NCBI GenBank assembly: GCA_035771175.1
Contig: CM069608.1
Coordinates: forward strand, 9,690,019-9,754,018
Origin: Paratinospora sagittata
Lineage: Eukaryota; Streptophyta; Magnoliopsida; Ranunculales; Menispermaceae
DNA: 64,000 nt
Direction of reading: 5' to 3'
The notes under the pieces are model-generated. The model did not search any database. It was not told the DNA's origin and saw only the letters and a list, made by a program, of their open reading frames with translations. The number at the start of each line of letters is the position of its first letter. Position 1 is the first letter of the stretch. Both the position numbers and the translations under genes were made by a program. Below, piece after piece: positions 25,567 through 37,900 of this stretch.

Positions 25567-26298
25567 TCAACCACTGGAGCGACCTCTTTGATTGTTACCT
25601 TGACCATAACCACGGCCCTGGCCATTAGCACCTTGATTAGGTTGCTTTTTCTCTGTTAAATTTGCAGCAATATTAACTTCATTCTTGAGAGTAGATTCAC
25701 TCTCACTGTGCAGCAGTTCGAGTATACTTTCTTGACTCATCAACAAAGCTTGCACCTCTTCCATGGTTAGAACATCACTTCTTGATGTTATGTTAACCAC
25801 GACAGAATCATATTCGATTCCTAATCCATTTAGAACAACATGTACCAAATCTTGTTCATCTACAAGTTGTCTAGCCGAGATCAAACTATCAACTATGCTC
25901 CTCATCTTGTCACAATAATCTGAGATGGACAGATTACTTTTTCTTGTAGTTTGTAGTTGAGTCTTCAATTGAAGAACCTTTGTTTTCAATTGATTTGCAA
26001 AAGACCTCTCCATGCCTAGAATGCCTTCAGTCATTGAGGATCTAAGCCAACTTAACAACAGTTGATCGTTCCTTGTCCAAGCTACAAATGCTAGATTTAT
26101 CTCTCCATTGTCAAGGATCTGATATGGTGGCGTGATCTTCCCAAATAAGTAACCATCTAAGCCATGTCCAATCACAGCTGGAAGACCTAGCGATTTCCAC
26201 AACAGAAAGTTGCTCCGATCAAGTTTAACAAATAAAGAAGCATTCAAAGAATTTGAAAAAGGATTTGGATTCGAAGAACTGCTTCCTAGTGATGCCAT
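25567..26298 (-). CDS. Copia gag polyprotein (open, retrotransposon)
   Basis: 243 codons open from ATG at 26298, 14 bases inside the primer-binding site. It starts MASLGSSSSNPNPFSN and has the LDRSNFLLWKSLGLPAVIGH segment and the LSISDYCDKMRSIVDSL segment typical of the copia gag (UBN2-type) family, ending in a Gly/Arg/Gln-rich basic tail. A stop interrupts it just before the zinc knuckle, so the normal gag-pol continuity is lost. Gag forms the virus-like particle that packages element RNA. Confidence 0.85.
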   Translation of the reverse strand: MASLGSSSSNPNPFSNSLNASLFVKLDRSNFLLWKSLGLPAVIGHGLDGYLFGKITPPYQILDNGEINLAFVAWTRNDQLLLSWLRSSMTEGILGMERSFANQLKTKVLQLKTQLQTTRKSNLSISDYCDKMRSIVDSLISARQLVDEQDLVHVVLNGLGIEYDSVVVNITSRSDVLTMEEVQALLMSQESILELLHSESESTLKNEVNIAANLTEKKQPNQGANGQGRGYGQGNNQRGRSSG

Positions 26299-26325
26299 TG
26301 ACTCACGTCTATGGCTCTAATACCA

Positions 26326-26657
26326 TAACAGAGTTTGAAAAAAAAAAGAAAGAAAGAAAGAAGATGGAGATTTTCTAGAAGCTGCTGACAGAACAAAGTA
26401 ACAGTATTCAATGGAAAGAAACTCAGATCAATCTGATCTGTAGCTTCATCAGTATATTTATAGGCATTCTTTGTTCCTTACATAGAGCGGACAACATAGG
26501 AATACAACTCCTTAATCTGTTACAACCATCTAACTATATGTACACTTGTCACAAGATAACTGGACACAAATACAACAATATACAACTATACTACTTGATA
26601 CAAACGACTATAACAACTTAGCTAACTAACTATTTAACAAAATCTTGTACTCTGTTA
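26326..26657 (-). repeat. 5' LTR of the copia element
   Basis: 332 bases; plus-strand ends TAACAGAGT and ACTCTGTTA. Followed inward by the methionine-tRNA primer-binding site at 26312-26325. A short (GAAA)n run near 26340-26360 differs from the 3' LTR. Confidence 0.88.
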
Positions 26658-26662
26658 AAATG

Positions 26663-27147
26663 TAGTTGCAACATTATAGTTTTTGGTTTTTCAAAGAAGT
26701 GGGTAGTTATCCTTTATGTTTCGTGGAGTGGTTACTCTGTTTGATTTTGATTTCTGAGATAGGAGTGGGTAGTTTTTAAGAGTTTCAACTACTATTTTAA
26801 CTGTGAGATTTTGGGAAGCCGAGAACTGAAAGAAATGTTAGTTTTAGAAAACGTGATAGTTGGATAACTATGGATTTTGAAAAATCGGATGATAATTAAA
26901 ATCTAATAACATAATCATAAATTTTTAAAATTACTACATTATCCCCTTTTTAGTGTTATAACTGAATGGAAATAAAAATCTTAAAGAGGTAAAGGAAGGG
27001 TCCAATATATAATGATGAATCTTTTTATTTTATTTTATTTTATGCAATTTGATTTAATTAGTTTAGTAAATGATGATTTGTTATTAAAAATAAATCAAAA
27101 ATATGATTTAAAGCTAACAACAACAAATAAGATAATTATCCTAATGT
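26663..27147. other. AT-rich spacer
   Basis: No feature recognised between the copia element and the right copy of the duplicated locus. A TTTTATTTTATTTTATTTTA run lies at about 27024-27043. Confidence 0.4.
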
Positions 27148-27206
27148 ATTGGACCCTGGGATGAATGTTTATGATTTAAACGAGAAGTTTATATCAAAGC
27201 AATGAC

Positions 27207-27496
27207 CATCAACGAAAAGTTTATTAGGGGTTTTTTGTTTTGGTTGTTTGTTTTGTTTCTATTTTGTTTCGACGGCCCTTGTTGTCCGATTTATCCGTGG
27301 TTATCGGTGTTTAACCAATATTGTTGAGCTGTACTTGAGCTCATTGATAGTCTTTGATACCATAAATGTTACAAAGCTCTTAAGCTCATAACCGGTCTTA
27401 GGTACCTTGATTAATGTTGTACTTGCGTTGTTCATATAAGCGAGTTCTATCTGTAAGCAGGGAGTTCTATAGTGGTTTTCTTGGAAAAAAAAAAAA
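27207..27496 (+). mobile_element. PolyA retroposon (SINE or truncated LINE) with target duplication
   Basis: An insertion of about 290 bases ending in a run of A, bounded on both sides by the 11-base direct repeat AAAGCAATGAC (27196-27206 and 27497-27507). The left copy of the duplicated locus lacks it, giving a natural empty site. The body is T/G-rich at the start (TTTTTTGTTTTGGTTGTTTG) and encodes nothing recognisable. This is the signature of target-primed reverse transcription; I cannot tell a SINE from a 5'-truncated LINE. Confidence 0.75.
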
Positions 27497-27883
27497 AAAG
27501 CAATGACGAAAGAATATCTGTCGGTCTATAGGGACTGCTGCACCGCGTACCTAAAGGACTTTCCATTGACCACAATATATATATTCATGAACTATTACTG
27601 TTAATTTTTTTTTAACGTTCTGATTGAGCTGACTTTGTGGACTATTATGCATTTCATTTGGTGAGAAGTCAGATAGAGATAAAGGGGAAAAAGATTAATT
27701 AAGAGTACTACTTGAAATGAAGAAACTCAGGTTCTAAATTAGTTGACTACGTCCTAATTAAAAGGTTTGAAAGATTCATGAATAATTAAAACTTCAGCAT
27801 GAAGACCCAGTACCACATTTGGAAAATGGTTGTTCTATAAATGCCAACAATCTCACCTGCCATTCCACACAATATCCAAAAAA

Positions 27884-28301
27884 ATGAAGAAACAATTCCT
27901 CCTTCCTCTTCTTCTTCTTGTTGCCATTCTTCTACTCTCATCGATTCATCCTGTCACTGGTAATTATACTCATTAAATCTAATTCATTTTCTATTCTATG
28001 GAACCAAAAATCTCCACTGTTACATATCTATATATTATACCTTGTTTCATTCTCGAGAAAAAAAAGATATACGCCTTGTTTCATGCTTCATATGTATTAA
28101 TGCGGTTTACTTACAAGTACAGGACTACATATAGGGAGGATCCCATTTCGCAGCTCCCTCCCCCGTCCCCACCCCCGCCACCGACACCACCGATCACCGC
28201 CGCCGCCGCCGCCGCCGCCACCTCCAATGCCTATTTTCCAAGCACCATCGGAGCTACCGCCGTCACCATCGCCCTCACCCTCCCCTTCACTCTTCCCTTG
28301 A
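27884..28301 (+). CDS. Small secreted proline-rich peptide (Pro-run and Ser-Pro repeats)
   Basis: Exons 27884-27959 and 28123-28301, GT-AG intron 27960-28122, phase 1, 84 residues. Signal peptide at residues 1-25 (MKKQFLLPLLLLVAILLLSS, then IHPVT); then LHIGRIPF, an Arg/His/Pro segment, ten prolines in a row, PMPIFQAPSELP and PSPSPSPSPS. Ser-Pro repeats are typical hydroxyproline/arabinogalactan addition sites, so a cell-wall or apoplastic role is likely, but I do not recognise a named family. Caution: exon 2 is also fully open in a second frame (TTYREDPISQL...). A GT donor at 28308 and an AG acceptor at 28436 would join that frame to a third block (28437-28564) encoding GLHSECVRAIGRQEDDDASE and KIVNECVYDSSV. 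That alternative needs a first exon of a different phase, so I prefer the Ser-Pro frame and treat 28437-28564 as possible 3' UTR or an alternative C-terminus. Confidence 0.5.
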
Positions 28302-28436
28302 TGAATGGTAAGTTATTTAATGTTATATATGGCTTGGTTTTTGTTTCTAATTAATAATCATTTGGTAATAACCAAGTACATATGTGTTTGGTTAATGCTT
28401 ATTGATTATAATTATTTTTTTGGAATTTTTGAACAG

Positions 28437-28564
28437 CTTTTGTTAAGTCCTCTTCTATTGGATTACATTCGGAGTGTGTGAGAGCCATTGGTAGACAAGA
28501 AGATGATGATGCAAGTGAAGCCTACAAGATTGTGAATGAATGTGTCTATGATTCAAGTGTTTGA
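28437..28564 (+). other. Exon-like block with an open frame downstream of the secreted peptide
   Basis: Preceded by TTTTTGAACAG, a good 3' splice site. It reads VKSSSIGLHSECVRAIGRQE and DDDASEAYKIVNECVYDSSV to a TGA at 28562, with two cysteines. It joins in phase only to the second frame of the previous exon. The left duplicate (about 15986-16120) has small insertions that break this frame. It may be a coding exon of an alternative product, or spliced 3' UTR. Confidence 0.4.
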
Positions 28565-28989
28565 TAACTTGAAAATTGAGAAGAAAATAATTCTTTTATG
28601 TATTAATTTTGTATAATTCATATCTCCATCTCTTAATAAAATAGTTGTTTTATCTGAGATTTCTTGCTCCCCTTCAGGTAAAAATAAAAAAAAAAAAAAA
28701 AAAAAACACAAGACCTACTGACTCTCTAATAGAAACCAGTAAAAATGATAATGAATTTGGTGCTTATTAATAAACTGATAAAATCAGGACCATTCATGAT
28801 TTCAGGGCCATACCAAACAGTTCTTTTACAAATTGTGCTAAGAATTTGAGAACAGCTGTGACAGAATGTTAAAGTAGAGAAAGAAGCTCATAATACATAC
28901 AAAAAAGATGATAATAACAAAGAGAACACATGTTTGAGTACACAAAAAAATTCTATGAATATGGCATATTTTATAAATTATAATGTAGC

Positions 28990-31900
28990 TTAATTGCGTC
29001 GTTGGAAGACGAACAGTGAACCTCTCGAGCCCACCCCTAACCTAATCTTCTCGTCTATGTATGTAATCTCCAGCTTAACCTCACTCTCCCCACCATACTT
29101 GAACTCCAACCCCCCTACCTTCAGTTCAGGAGGCTCAAATATAACTTGAATCCATTTTCCATCTAGTGCTATCAGTTTCCCTAAAATGTGAATCACAAAC
29201 AAAATTAATATGGTTGATAGTAAGAGTACCCTCTAACAGTTTGTGACACAAAAACAAGTGTTGATCCGTCATAGAGGAATGTATAAATATGGGCAGTCAG
29301 AAGATTTGAAAAATTCTTGATCTTTCTGTCTAGAATACTTCTTATGGTTGAAAACTATTACTTGGCGTTTCTAATTATCTTCTCGGTTCAATAATGAATT
29401 GGCAATGGGAACTTACCTTTCAAAGAGACTTCTCCATCCAAGAATCCAAATGCGGTAAATGACACTTTGTTTTGCACACAATCAGGAGCTTCAACAATCT
29501 GTATCATTTCTTTTGTTTTGAAGACAATACGGCCAAACGCACTTCGGTACCCACCACCAGGAGATGTTGGATTCGAACAATACATCACATCCCATTCTGA
29601 AAAGTACTCAATTGGTTATGCCAGAAAATTTAAGAGCAAAAGCAAGCAAAGCTGATAAAAATATTTTTACTCATCAAACCAATAATAATCATAGGAAAGA
29701 ATTATTCGTCCAGTAACTTTAGAAATCAAAGAAAGCAAGAAACAATACTGAGCAGGAATGGAAGCAGTTCTTATTTATTTATTTATTGTGATGAACTAGA
29801 AAGCTGTTATTCATCTGGCCAAGATCATAATTTAGCAGATACTTTAGGTTAGAAAAGGTCAAGTAGGCTCTAAGAAGACACAGAAGAAACAAAATCTTTC
29901 AAGTTCTAAACAATTCTTAAGCTTTGTATTACAAAACTTCAAGTGAAATATTAGCAAAACTTACAATTTTTACTACTTTGCTTGCAACTGTGGATGCAAA
30001 AAACCATAGATATTGAACTGTTTTTCATGAGCTCTCTCTTTACTTCTAAAATGAACAGAAAGAGCAAAATAAGTTTTTTATGCATCTTTTAGTAATTCTT
30101 CTTCTTCAATTTTCTTGGGCCGACCTACATCTAGTCGATGTAATCCACACTACAGGATGAAAGAAAGGGGCAGGGACAGAATAAAGAATGGACTTAAATT
30201 ATAAATCATCAATTGCAGAAATGGCAAACCCTTAACAAATTATGATTTTTGAGGCAGAAAATCAAATCATCCTTATTAGCAGTGATAAGATGCTTCATTC
30301 AGCCATGCAAAAATCATAATAATGGATCTCTCTGAGAATGATGATATACTGAATTAGTCCCAGTACTACGGTGACCATTTATTGTCATTATTTGATCTGT
30401 TTTCCTTTTTCTTTTTTCTTTTTCGGTGGAGGTGGGAGGGGACACTGTAAGAAGCTTTCAGTTTATTACGTTTAATGAAATCGGATGGTTAGCCAAGTTT
30501 TCTGCTTGTGCAAGAGAGGAAGAAATGTTACTAAGTAAATTAAAAGCGTCAAAATAAATTAAAAGACATATTAATGTGTGTTTTACCTCCAAATATAAGT
30601 GGACACTTTACTGGCTCGTCAACACAGTAATTCTGGAGTTGGGAAGCAACTGCAGCTACTTCTCTGTGCTCTTCTTTACTTAAAGAAACTCCTCGATCAG
30701 TTCCAGATACCTGTATGCTATTTTTTCACTTTAGCTTCTGCTATAACCAAATTTGAAGGAAAGACAACACACTGCAAAGTAGCACTCTCTTATATTCCAA
30801 ATAAACAGAAAAGTGCACTTGCTGCAAAACATCACACACAGCAAAACAGAAATAGCACCAACATAGAAGGAAAAAAAAAGATTGTACAAACACAAGTAGC
30901 ATTACTTCATTATCAGCTGCAGCAACATAATTGCCATCTTCTATGCCAATAAAAATTAATAAAACCAAATGTTTTCTTTGTTCATTTCATTGTTTTGGTC
31001 CTAGTACGCAGTTCCTTATCTTTCCTTAGTAACTCCATCCACATCAATTTCAATCTCACAAGTTCAGATTCAAAAGCAGCCTCTTAACAAAGCAGGGGTA
31101 ACTATATACATTGACCAACTCTTCCTCAGATCTTACAGTGGCAGGAGCTTTGTGCTTTAGGTACACCTCTTTTTCGTCCGAGGTATGTTTACATTCTCTT
31201 CAGTAGACAAATTAATTGATCTTTTTGAGTCATGGCACTTTTCATCGCATCATTACTCTACTATTCTCTTTCTCTTCTCCTGCTGCTCATTGATAGCCTT
31301 ATATTCATCTTCATAAAAAATCAATTGCCTAATTATCGGAATTAGCTCGGTATGCTTTAATGAATTAGCTCATTTTTTATCAAGAAAAAAAAATTATCGT
31401 ATGGTAAAACTTCATTTTTAATTTGACTAGCAAGTAGCAACTATTAATGATAGCTAGATATGTGAGTTGTTGGCCCTGACCTATCAAGTATCAACTATAG
31501 CTTTTAGGTTTAGTAGTTTCTAACATGATATCAAAGATTTGATTTCAAAGAGGTCTTGGGTTTACGTCTCGTTGTTTACAATTTGCATGATTGATATTTG
31601 TCCCTTCTTCTATCTCTCCACATGTAGGATTGAGATGTGAGGGGGACTGGGAAAGTATTAATAATGGCTTGAGATGCATTGTTGGTCCAGAATCATTTGT
31701 CCATCATATCCACCTAGCATTGGTTGTACAAGTCCAAGTTCCACCTAGCATTGGTTGACAAAAGCATTGCTATTTGAGATCTTACTCCTTGTTTTAAACC
31801 TTGATCTAAGGTATCTTTCCATGGTTCTAGTTTTTTCCCATTCAATAGCGACATGGTTTCCTCATTGTTTTAATTTTCACGGCTCTCTCTTGTTGCGGAA

Positions 31901-34900
31901 ACTTGGGAAAAAAAAAAGGTGCCGCCTCTTCTAAAAAAAAAGTAAAAAAAAAAACATAAAACTATCGCACAAAGGGTTTTTATCAAAACCCTTGTGCGAT
32001 TTTTACCTATGCTCTCGCAGTAAAAACTAGAGACAAAGTAGTGAAAAAAAAACCGACGACCTCTTCCGTGCGTTCTCCGATGACCGGCAACGGCGGCGGC
32101 GACTCTCTCCAAAATCTTCACTCTCCAGCGGCGTCTTTCTTTCTCTCTCTTTGGCATTCAATCTCGTTGGTTTGATTCTATTCTAACCTTTTATAGTTGA
32201 AAATAATTTAGTTTTCTAGGGTTTTTATTGATTTTGGAGATGCTTATTGTTGTTATTGTTATTGTTTTTGACTGATTTCTTAAGTTTTTTATTGATTACA
32301 AAGATGTTGATTTAATCCTTGTTGTTGTGTTTGGTTTGATAAGGAGGTTATATTTTTTTTCTTGAAAGTAGAATATTATTAGAGTAGTATTGCCAGCAAA
32401 AATAACCATTTTGATAGAATGGAGTTCATGCAAGTCTAGTATATAGATATACTTTCATCAGGATGTATTATTTTCCATGAAGGTGGTGATGCCTGATAAA
32501 TATTAGAATATATGATAAAAACAATTGTATTAATATAAGGTCTTCACATTATTGGGTTGTCATTTATCTATTCCCCTGATCAAACTTTAGTTAGATAGGA
32601 AAACTAAAAGATGGTATGGTACTGTAGAGAGCCCTCCTTATTATTTAGAGACCGTCAAAATATATTTACTAGTTTGCTAGGAGCTTGGCTAGATCAAGTC
32701 CATCCTCTTTTTAAGGCCCCTTCACTTTTTTGGCTTGTCAATTCTTTCCAATATGAGAATTAATTAGCTACTTATGAGATATGTAAGATTAATTGAATAG
32801 ATTAATTCCTATAATTACCTCAATATATCACTGTCTCAAGCAGACAACTCATAGGATATTTTAAAAAATTAGATGAGAGGAGAAAGAATCCATGGTGCAT
32901 GTTGTGTTCCATAATATTTAAACAAATTAGTCATGCAATTCAACTTGCATTTATTTATTTAAGTTTCTAATTGACAACTGGTTTTTGAGCAATTTTTTAT
33001 GGAGCAGTGTTACATTGACACCCAAAGCATACATCACCTTTATACAACGTTGGATTGCCTCAAATCATGTGTTGAATTTGAGGCAATCCAATAGTGTTTA
33101 AAGGTTATGTACAGTCACTTAGTATTTTCCTTTTATATGTAGTTTTAAAAAGTCCAATCAAACCATACAAGAGTATAATATTCCTTGCCAAGCCTTGTTT
33201 AATGAGAACAGAGAGAGATTGCAATTGAAGAAATGAGTTTCAGCTTTAATAAGAATGTGGGCAGGAAATTGAGAAAGAGATCCAAACTAGAAAGTGAGAA
33301 AACTTCTTATGTTAGGTAGGAACTTAAGTTTAGGAGTCATATTCTTATATATGTAGGGTTTGTTCAATTGGATTAATGGTAAGAAATTTCAAAAGGCACT
33401 TTTTTTTATCATCCCTTCTCTTGAATCTTAAATCTCTGTTTATTTAAAATATTTCAATCCTTTATCATAGTTTAATTTCATATTTCTGATTCCAATGCCA
33501 TGGTTTCAATTGGGCTATTCTCATTCTTTTGAATCTGTTTGCTAGGATTCCTCAACTCTTTCGTAAGTTTCCCTAGTACTCATTTCTCGACCTGATAACC
33601 TTGATAACATATTCCTTTACAGAAAAGTTTAGTAGAATGAGAAACTTCATATTAGGCTAATTTCTAGGTGATCTTTCTTTATACTTTTTTTTTGCTTTTT
33701 GTTAGAACTTATTGCTAATTTCTTCCAAGTCTTTGGTTACGTGGGTGTGCGAATATTTTTGTGATTGTTGTTATTGCTAAATTGCATATTTTATGGTTGT
33801 TTAGGCACATTATGGATGACAAATCGTTTCCGTTATATGTTACATGAATGGAGAAATGACATATGGACCTAATGGTGTTGATTATAGTTGTGGCCCTTCG
33901 ACTGGTATTATAGTGAAAATGGGCATAAATCTTAACAAATTGGAAGATGTCATACGGGAGACGTTGTCAATAGGTCATCGATCGATGCGGTTAAGTATGA
34001 TGTACCGCTATCCAATTTTCTTAGGGAGTGGACCATGTTTCTTTAAGCCCTTACCCATTTTGGATGATCGGAGTATACAATTCATGTGGCAAGTTGTGTC
34101 TCAATTTCCACCTCCAAATACCATAGAGATCTACTTGGTCGTTGAGCATATTACCGCGGATCGAGATCTTAGTGCACATCTAAACTTGCAGACAGGTCGC
34201 ATTGAATCATCATGTCCCAACGAAGATGAGGCGATGGATGATAGACTAAGAGATGGTGATGCAGGGGATGAATTGGTTCGCGGTGACACTTTGCCCGAAG
34301 TGGTCACGCAATCTCAACCATTTGATCCTGCAAATGACAATGATACCGAAAAACCTAGTGACAAAGATGAGAACAAAACGGATGATGCCACTGGAGGTGA
34401 CCTAGTGCTGGATGCACACGATCTTTCTTATGATCCACCTGGTTCATTTAATGAAATAATTGGTGAAGATGCACCTTTTACAGAACCAGGACGGGGTGCA
34501 GAAACCCTACCAGAGTATGAAATGCCAACTCCAATGTACTACGATATAGATTTTGATGCAGTTAACGTAACAACCGATGAGCATTTGTTGCAAAGTGGTG
34601 CCTGTCGAAGATACAATGGTGAGTTGTATAAAGGACTGAGGTTTAATAATAAAGTTGACTTACAAAACACAATGAAACGATATTGTATTGAGCACCACCA
34701 AGATTTTGTAGTTATTGACTCTGATAAGAAATCTTGGGCTTTGCGCTGCAAGCAAGGTAGCGATGGTTGCAAATGGATGTTGCGTGCATGCAAACGCAAG
34801 TCGCATGGTATTTTTGAGATTACTAAGTACCATCCAACTCATACATGTGTTTACGAAGGGTTATCACAAGATCATTCCCAACTCGATTCTAACCTGATAT

Positions 34901-37900
34901 GTGCAGAGGTCTTCAATTTGGTTCATCGGGAGCCAACAATTTCTGTAGCTACTTTGCACCAGACGATGAGGGATAAGTTTGGCTACAATGTTCACTATAA
35001 AAGGGTATGGCAGGCTAAGAGAAAAGCTTTCGTGAAGATTTTTGGTGATTGGGAAACATCATATCAGATGCTTCGCAAGTGGAAAGATGTGCTTTTAGAA
35101 ACAAATCCAGGGACACAGGGACACAAGTAGAATTGGAGGAATGTTCACTAGGATCGGGATTAATCGAGTTCAAGCGATTTTTTTGGGCATTTGGACATTG
35201 CATTGAAGGTTTCAAATATTGTAGACCCATCATGCAAATTGATGGCACCCATTTGTATGGAAAGTATCAAGCTAAACTCCTGATCGCAATATCAGTTGAT
35301 AGTAACGGACATGTTTACCCACTTGCATTTGCTGTTGTTGGAAATGAATCAGCAGATTCATGGGGTTGGTTTATGAAAAATTTGCGAAGCCGTGTAACTG
35401 ATAGAAGAGGCATTTGTGTGATATCAGATCGACACAAGGGAATAATCAGTGCAATGGACGAGCCTTCCAACGGTTGGTGCGAGACTCTTAGGCACCATAG
35501 GTTTTGTATACGTCATGTGGGTAGCAATTTGAATGAAAAGTTCAAGAATAAGGACTTAAAAGACTTAGCAAAACTAGCAGGCCAACAACACCAACCACGC
35601 AAGTTGGCTGCATATCAAGATCATATTAAAATGTTGAATCCTGAAGCTCATAGATGGCTTTCTAAGACTGATAAGAAGAAATGGACGCAGGCATTTGATG
35701 AGGGCTATCGATATGGTTGGATGACTACAAACCTCGTAGGTATGGAATTTTGAATTTATATGCTATTTTGACCTCTATGTATTACTTGCTTAGATATGAA
35801 AAAATAAATATTTTTTTTTATTACTTCAATTGCGGAGTTTTTCAATGGTGTACTCAAAGGTGCTAGGATGTTGCCAATAAGTTAGTCAATCATTACCTGT
35901 ACTTCAATTTTATTTTTAAATCTGCTTAATGATTGACTATGGTGAAATTATGCTTCTAGGTAACTGGAGTGGAGCAAGTTTACCACCATGTGGGTGCTAC
36001 TGGGGACCCATTTGTTCGATCCATGTGCTCGTCCTTCATGGAGGCTATGCATCTAGATCGTCAATTGCACGGAGTGGTACATCATACAAATCCAAAACCT
36101 TCTACTCCAGCAGACGCGGGCATCAACTTTGATGATATAGTCTTCTCACCTATTGATGATCAAGGTTGTGGTCGTGGACGTGTGCGTCTGCGACGAGGAC
36201 GAGGACGGGGACGGGGACAAGGACGGGGACGGGGACAAGGACGTGCACTATATGAAATTGATGTCCAGGCCAAGGAGTCATTGCCTTCCTCCACTTTACA
36301 TGAGAGTCAAGTGCGACAAGCCGATGAGTCATTGCCTTCCTCCCCTCTTTACATGAGAGTCATGTGCGACAGGCTGAGGAGTCATTACCTTCCTCACCTT
36401 TACATGAGAGTCACGTTCATGAGCATGAGCCACATGTGTTCGAAGAGCCTTCACAGCTTGTTCACGAAGGTCCTTCCCAACCAATTGAAGCTCAACCAGA
36501 ATTACAAGTGTTCCGACGCCAACCACGTCGAAGAAGAGTCTGTACTTGGTGTCGATCATAGAATATGAGCTTATGTAAAAAAAAATTGGTTGTGTATCAA
36601 ACATTATTGTAGTTACTCTTTATTCGAAAAGATAGAAATGGATGAGTTATATTTTATTCATTTAGTTCCTTGAATAATTCGATTTTAATTGATTCAAGAA
36701 TATAATCCTTAAAGTGATTTATATTGAATTCCGGATGGGCGTCCAAAAATTCAACCGGGGATGGGAATGGGGTTCCGTCGCCTCTGGGGGTTCGTCGGAG
36801 GGTATTTGGACGCGCTCAAAGTGGTATGGTAAAAAAAACCCCGTGGTTCGGCCTCGGCTAGGCCGAACAGTTTACTAAAGTCTTCAGTTTTTCTTAATAA
36901 CTTGAATTCCGGATAGGGGTTCAAAAATTCAACCGGGCATGGGAACGGGGTTCCGTCGCCTCTGGGGGTTCGTGGGAGGGTATTTGGACGCGCTCAAAGT
37001 GGTCTGGTAAAAAAAAACCCCGTGGTTCGGCCTCGGTTAGGCTGAACAGTTTACTAAAGTCTTCAGTTTTTCTTAATAACTTGAATTCCAGATGGGGGTC
37101 CAAAAATTCAACCGGGCATGGGAACGGGGTTCCGTCACCTCTGGGGGGGGGGGGGGTGTATTTGGACGCACTCAAAGTGATACGGTAAAAAAAAACTCCG
37201 TGGTTAGGCCTCGGTGAGGCCGGATAGCTTACTAAAGTCTTCGATTTTTCTTAATAACTTGAATTCCTAATGGGGATCCAAAAATTCAACCGGGCATGGC
37301 AACGGGGTTCCGTCGCCTCTAGGGGTTCGTGGGAGAGTATTTGGACGCGCTCAAAGTGGTCTGGTAAAAAAAACCCCGTGGTTTGGCCTCGGTGAGGCCG
37401 AACAACTTACTAAAATCTTTGGTTTTTCTTAATAACTTGAATTCCGGATGGAGGTCCAAAAATTTAACCGGGCATGGGAACAGGGTTCCGTCACCTCTGG
37501 GGGTTCGTGGGAAAATATTTGAACGCGCTCAAAGTGGTCCGGTAAAAAAAAACTCCGTGGTTTGGCCTCGGAGAGACTGAACAACTTACTAAAATCTTCG
37601 ATTTTTCTTAATAACTTGAATTTCGGATGGGAGTCCAAAAATTCAACCGAGCATGTGACCGGGGTTTCGTCACCTCTGGGGGTTCGTGGGAGAGTATTTG
37701 GACGCGCTCAAAGTGGTCCTGTGAAAAAAACCCTGTGGTTTGGCCTCGGTGAGGCCGAACAGTTTACTAAAGTCTTCGATTTTTCTTAATAACTTGAATT
37801 CCAAATGGGGGTCCAAAAATTCAACCGGGCATGGGAATGGGGTTCCGTCGCCTCTGGGGATTCGTGGGAGGTTATTTGGACGCGCTCAAAGTGGTCCGGT

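Larger units (their letters stand above)
21746..26657 (-). mobile_element. Nearly full-length, decayed Ty1/copia retrotransposon
   Basis: Minus-strand element of 4912 bases. It is bounded by a 5-bp target duplication AAATG (21741-21745 and 26658-26662). The LTRs are 21746-22073 (3' LTR) and 26326-26657 (5' LTR), clearly homologous (shared CTCAGATCAATCTGATCTGT). A primer-binding site (TGGTATTAGAGCC on the minus strand) directly follows the 5' LTR, and a polypurine tract (TGTGGGGGGA) precedes the 3' LTR. The order gag, protease, integrase, reverse transcriptase, RNase H is that of copia. The LTR ends are TAACA...TGTTA and not TG...CA. Confidence 0.9.
27148..28643 (+). repeat. Right copy of the direct locus duplication (partner at 15135-16205)
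   Basis: Matches the left copy from TTGGACCC...TGAATGTTTATGATTTAAACG through the peptide gene to the AATAAAA-containing 3' end. It is about 420 bases longer, chiefly because of the polyA retroposon at 27207-27496 and a few shorter indels. Confidence 0.85.
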
